8,056 bases of DNA from Muribaculaceae bacterium (GTDB lineage: Bacteria; Bacteroidota; Bacteroidia; Bacteroidales; Muribaculaceae), in assembly GCA_029051445.1 (NCBI GenBank), contig JAIDKP010000398.1, positions 1 through 8,056 of the forward strand, read 5' to 3'. Shown here one piece after another: positions 6,123 to 8,056 of this stretch. Position numbers and translations under genes: made by a program. The first letter of the stretch is position 1; each line of letters begins with the position of its first letter. The notes beneath the pieces were generated by a model that was not told the origin of the DNA, ran no database searches, and saw nothing but the letters and a program-made list of their open reading frames with translations.

Positions 6123-7320
6123 TGCCTGCATTTTTCGGGCGCAGGGTGATGACGGTGACTTCGGGTGTCGCGCCAAGACGCATCGGCAATCCCACAGTGC
6201 CGGCTCCGATATTCACATAAAGCTGATGCTTGCCCGTCTGATCCTTGTAAAGCCCTCCCCATTTGGGGTAGCGGAATGCCGCCGGTGACATTCCTGCTGC
6301 TTCTATCTGCATCGCGTGGGTGTGTCCCGACAGGGTCAGCGCGATATTAATGTCATCGCGGTCGCTTATTGAGTCTGTCCAATGGCTCGGATTGTGCGAT
6401 AATAGAATCTTGGTGTAATCATCGCTTGTATCCGGATATGTTCTGTTGAGTGAGCCATAGACAGGGAAAGGTTTGTCCCCGATATTCTCAACTCCCAGTA
6501 TGGCGATGGAGTCGTTGCCGCGTGTGTGCCATATAGTCTGATTGCGCAGCAGACGCCATCCCATGTCACGGTAGTGGTCGGTGAGTTCCTCCATGTTGGT
6601 CTGCTTGGCATTGAAGTTAAACCACTTGAAGTAGTCCCCATAGTCGTGGTTACCGAGTATCGCCACGACTCCGTCTGTCGCAGAAAGCTTTGCCAGAGGC
6701 CTGACAAATGGCTCGAGCTCTCGGCTGCGACGGTTGACTATGTCGCCGGTGAAGAATATCACATCGGCATTCTGATCGTTGATAGTTTTGACAAGCTTCT
6801 CTACAAATTCTGTATCGTGACCGAAAGTGCCGGTGTGGAGATCACTGAACTGAACGATGCGGTAGCCGTCGAACGATGCCGGCAACCCTTCGATCTCTAC
6901 GGTCACTTCTTTCACATCGATCTGGAAACGGTTGTAGAGCGCACCCCACCACATCGCGATGAACAGCGCATAGGCCGCAGCGATTCCTGTACGGCTCGAC
7001 CACTTGCAGCGTCGGCCGCCCCATAGCCGTGGTATGCGTCCGAGCAGATCGAATATGAGATATACAATCTGCGGAAACGTGAATGTCATCACGACAAACA
7101 GCATCCAGTTGAGTCGGAGCAGGCCTGCATCGTCGCCTGATCTGTAAGGCGTTGATATTATGGCTATCGACAGGACCGTGATGGCGGCGAGAATCGTAAG
7201 CCATATATATCGAGCGATTTTCAGCTTTGCGTGGCGCTTACGCAATATGTTGAAAATCCATATGCCGATTCCGATATTCAGAATAATCCATAATATCATC
7301 GGTATTATAGGTAGTCTCAT
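6115..7320 (-). CDS. Membrane metallophosphoesterase, calcineurin-like (YkuE/LpxG-type)
   Basis: A 401-residue protein with four N-terminal membrane helices (about 3-26, 36-57, 68-92, 111-129) and a calcineurin-like phosphoesterase domain from about 138. The binuclear metal site is intact: DLH (Asp160, His162), GD (Asp193), GNHD (Asn224, His225), SH (His309) and GHTH (His333, His335). A family preference strand ends near residue 395. Related membrane-bound phosphoesterases include YkuE and the lipid A enzyme LpxG (UDP-2,3-diacylglucosamine hydrolase); the substrate here cannot be read, but a lipid or nucleotide-lipid pyrophosphate is plausible. ATG 7320 is 34 bases after the acyltransferase stop, and its own stop overlaps folK by 8 nt, so it sits in the middle of the minus-strand operon. 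No separate promoter was seen. Confidence 0.88.
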   Translation of the reverse strand: MRLPIIPMILWIILNIGIGIWIFNILRKRHAKLKIARYIWLTILAAITVLSIAIISTPYRSGDDAGLLRLNWMLFVVMTFTFPQIVYLIFDLLGRIPRLWGGRRCKWSSRTGIAAAYALFIAMWWGALYNRFQIDVKEVTVEIEGLPASFDGYRIVQFSDLHTGTFGHDTEFVEKLVKTINDQNADVIFFTGDIVNRRSRELEPFVRPLAKLSATDGVVAILGNHDYGDYFKWFNFNAKQTNMEELTDHYRDMGWRLLRNQTIWHTRGNDSIAILGVENIGDKPFPVYGSLNRTYPDTSDDYTKILLSHNPSHWTDSISDRDDINIALTLSGHTHAMQIEAAGMSPAAFRYPKWGGLYKDQTGKHQLYVNIGAGTVGLPMRLGATPEVTVITLRPKNAGNE

Positions 7321-7354
7321 TGTATCAGGCGATTATTGGAATGGCAGCCGGGAT

Positions 7355-8036
7355 TTATGCTTTTTCCCGTGCCGCTATCTTGTTTTTTAGAGGGTTTGCA
7401 TACATTACCCACATTTTCTCAAGCATGAAACTGCGGTCGGCATCATTGAATGAGTCGTAGTTTTCCAGTTTCTCGAGCTGGTTATGCCAGTATGTATCGG
7501 CAGCCTCTACATCCGAGTCGCTGTAGCAATTTTTCCATTCATGGCTTCCGTGCAGTTTGTCGTAGGCGACATAGTTGATCGGGAAAATATGGTAGCCGCA
7601 ATGTATTTCCTTGTCGATGAGCGCACATGCTTTCTGTACGACTTCAGCCCGGTTGGCGTTTGAAGCGACGCATTCTCTCAGGTCGTCGTTTATGCACTTT
7701 CCGATGCGGAAGTTCACATGTCCCTTCTGTCCGAGAAGACCTGTCTCCATGCTCAGAAGGTCGTCACGCTGGCTTTTGTGGAATTCAGGATCTTTTTCTC
7801 GCAGCAGAAACTCGCGTGCTTTCAGGTAGTCGTTGGGGTCAAACTCATAGGTGATTGATACCGGTGTGATCTTAAGCTCTTCAAGTCGTTCGAGAGCAGA
7901 TCCCTCTCCTGCATAGTCAAGCATTTTAATCACACTTTCCTGCGTGTGGTCGCTTGAATCCTTTGCGCGACCCTCGCGCTGAGCAATCCATACCGACTGG
8001 TTCTTCTCTGTGATACAGTAATGTATGTAATACGAG
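7355..8036 (-). CDS. 1-acylglycerol-3-phosphate acyltransferase-type protein, C-terminal part
   Basis: The 3' part of an acyltransferase gene of the Bacteroidetes PlsC-like group, which would esterify a lysophospholipid at the inner membrane. What remains begins SYYIHYCITEKNQSVWIAQREGRAKDS, which matches the conserved second half of the acyltransferase domain (the EGRAKDS block), followed by TQESVIKML, a segment ITPVSITYEFDPNDYLKA, and a C-terminal region ending YANPLKNKIAAREKA, all as in full-length homologues of about 380 residues. The N-terminal half with the HxxxxD site is outside the window. An ATG at 8053 with TAG directly before it appears in frame, but bases 8037-8056 look like sequencing adapter, so I treat the gene as partial at 8036. 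It is the first visible gene of the minus-strand operon. Confidence 0.85.
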
Positions 8037-8056
8037 CTGACACTTATACACATCTA
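8037..8056. other. Probable Tn5/Nextera mosaic-end adapter remnant
   Basis: Bases 8037-8055 read CTGACACTTATACACATCT. The Nextera read-through adapter (Tn5 mosaic end) is CTGTCTCTTATACACATCT, a 17/19 match with differences at the fourth and sixth bases. It lies exactly at the contig edge and at the point where acyltransferase homology stops. The two mismatches leave some doubt between adapter residue and chance. Confidence 0.7.

Noticed and set aside
8037..8056. Natural end of a Tn5-like insertion sequence
   Set aside because: The match is to the engineered mosaic end rather than to the natural outside or inside ends, and no transposase is visible; an adapter remnant at a contig end is simpler.

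Overview
The window looks like a complete contig from a Bacteroidales genome, probably a gut member; Muribaculaceae or a relative is plausible but cannot be proved from the sequence. The phylum is supported by a consensus Bacteroidetes promoter (TTTG, 20 nt, TAnnTTTG), by a DUF6155 family protein, by the Bacteroidetes-type acyltransferase at the right end, and by the general lack of Shine-Dalgarno sites.

Region 1 (1-1690, plus strand) is visibly AT-rich. It holds two overlapping unrecognised genes: a single-pass membrane protein and a lipoprotein with a C-terminal lipocalin-like domain. A strong rho-independent terminator closes it. Base composition changes sharply just after this point, which suggests that the pair is accessory DNA.

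Region 2 (1691-5115, plus strand) is more GC-rich. It contains a promoter, a secreted (alpha/alpha)6-barrel glycoside hydrolase, a six-helix potassium-channel-like membrane protein with an altered selectivity filter (TVGSN in place of TVGYG), and a type II thymidine kinase.

Region 3 (5189-8036, minus strand) converges on region 2. In transcription order it carries the C-terminal part of a phospholipid-type acyltransferase, a four-helix membrane metallophosphoesterase, a short HPPK (folK) homologue and a DUF6155 protein. The last three genes are chained by two 8-nt stop/start overlaps with the same layout, which indicates one translationally coupled transcript. The first two genes suggest envelope lipid metabolism and the third folate synthesis.

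The last 19-20 bases are a 17/19 match to the Tn5 mosaic end used in Nextera libraries, and homology to the acyltransferase family stops exactly there. The right edge is therefore best read as adapter-contaminated contig end. The apparent ATG and the preceding in-frame TAG there should not be taken as a gene start. No CRISPR array, rRNA, tRNA, IS element or clear defence system was seen.
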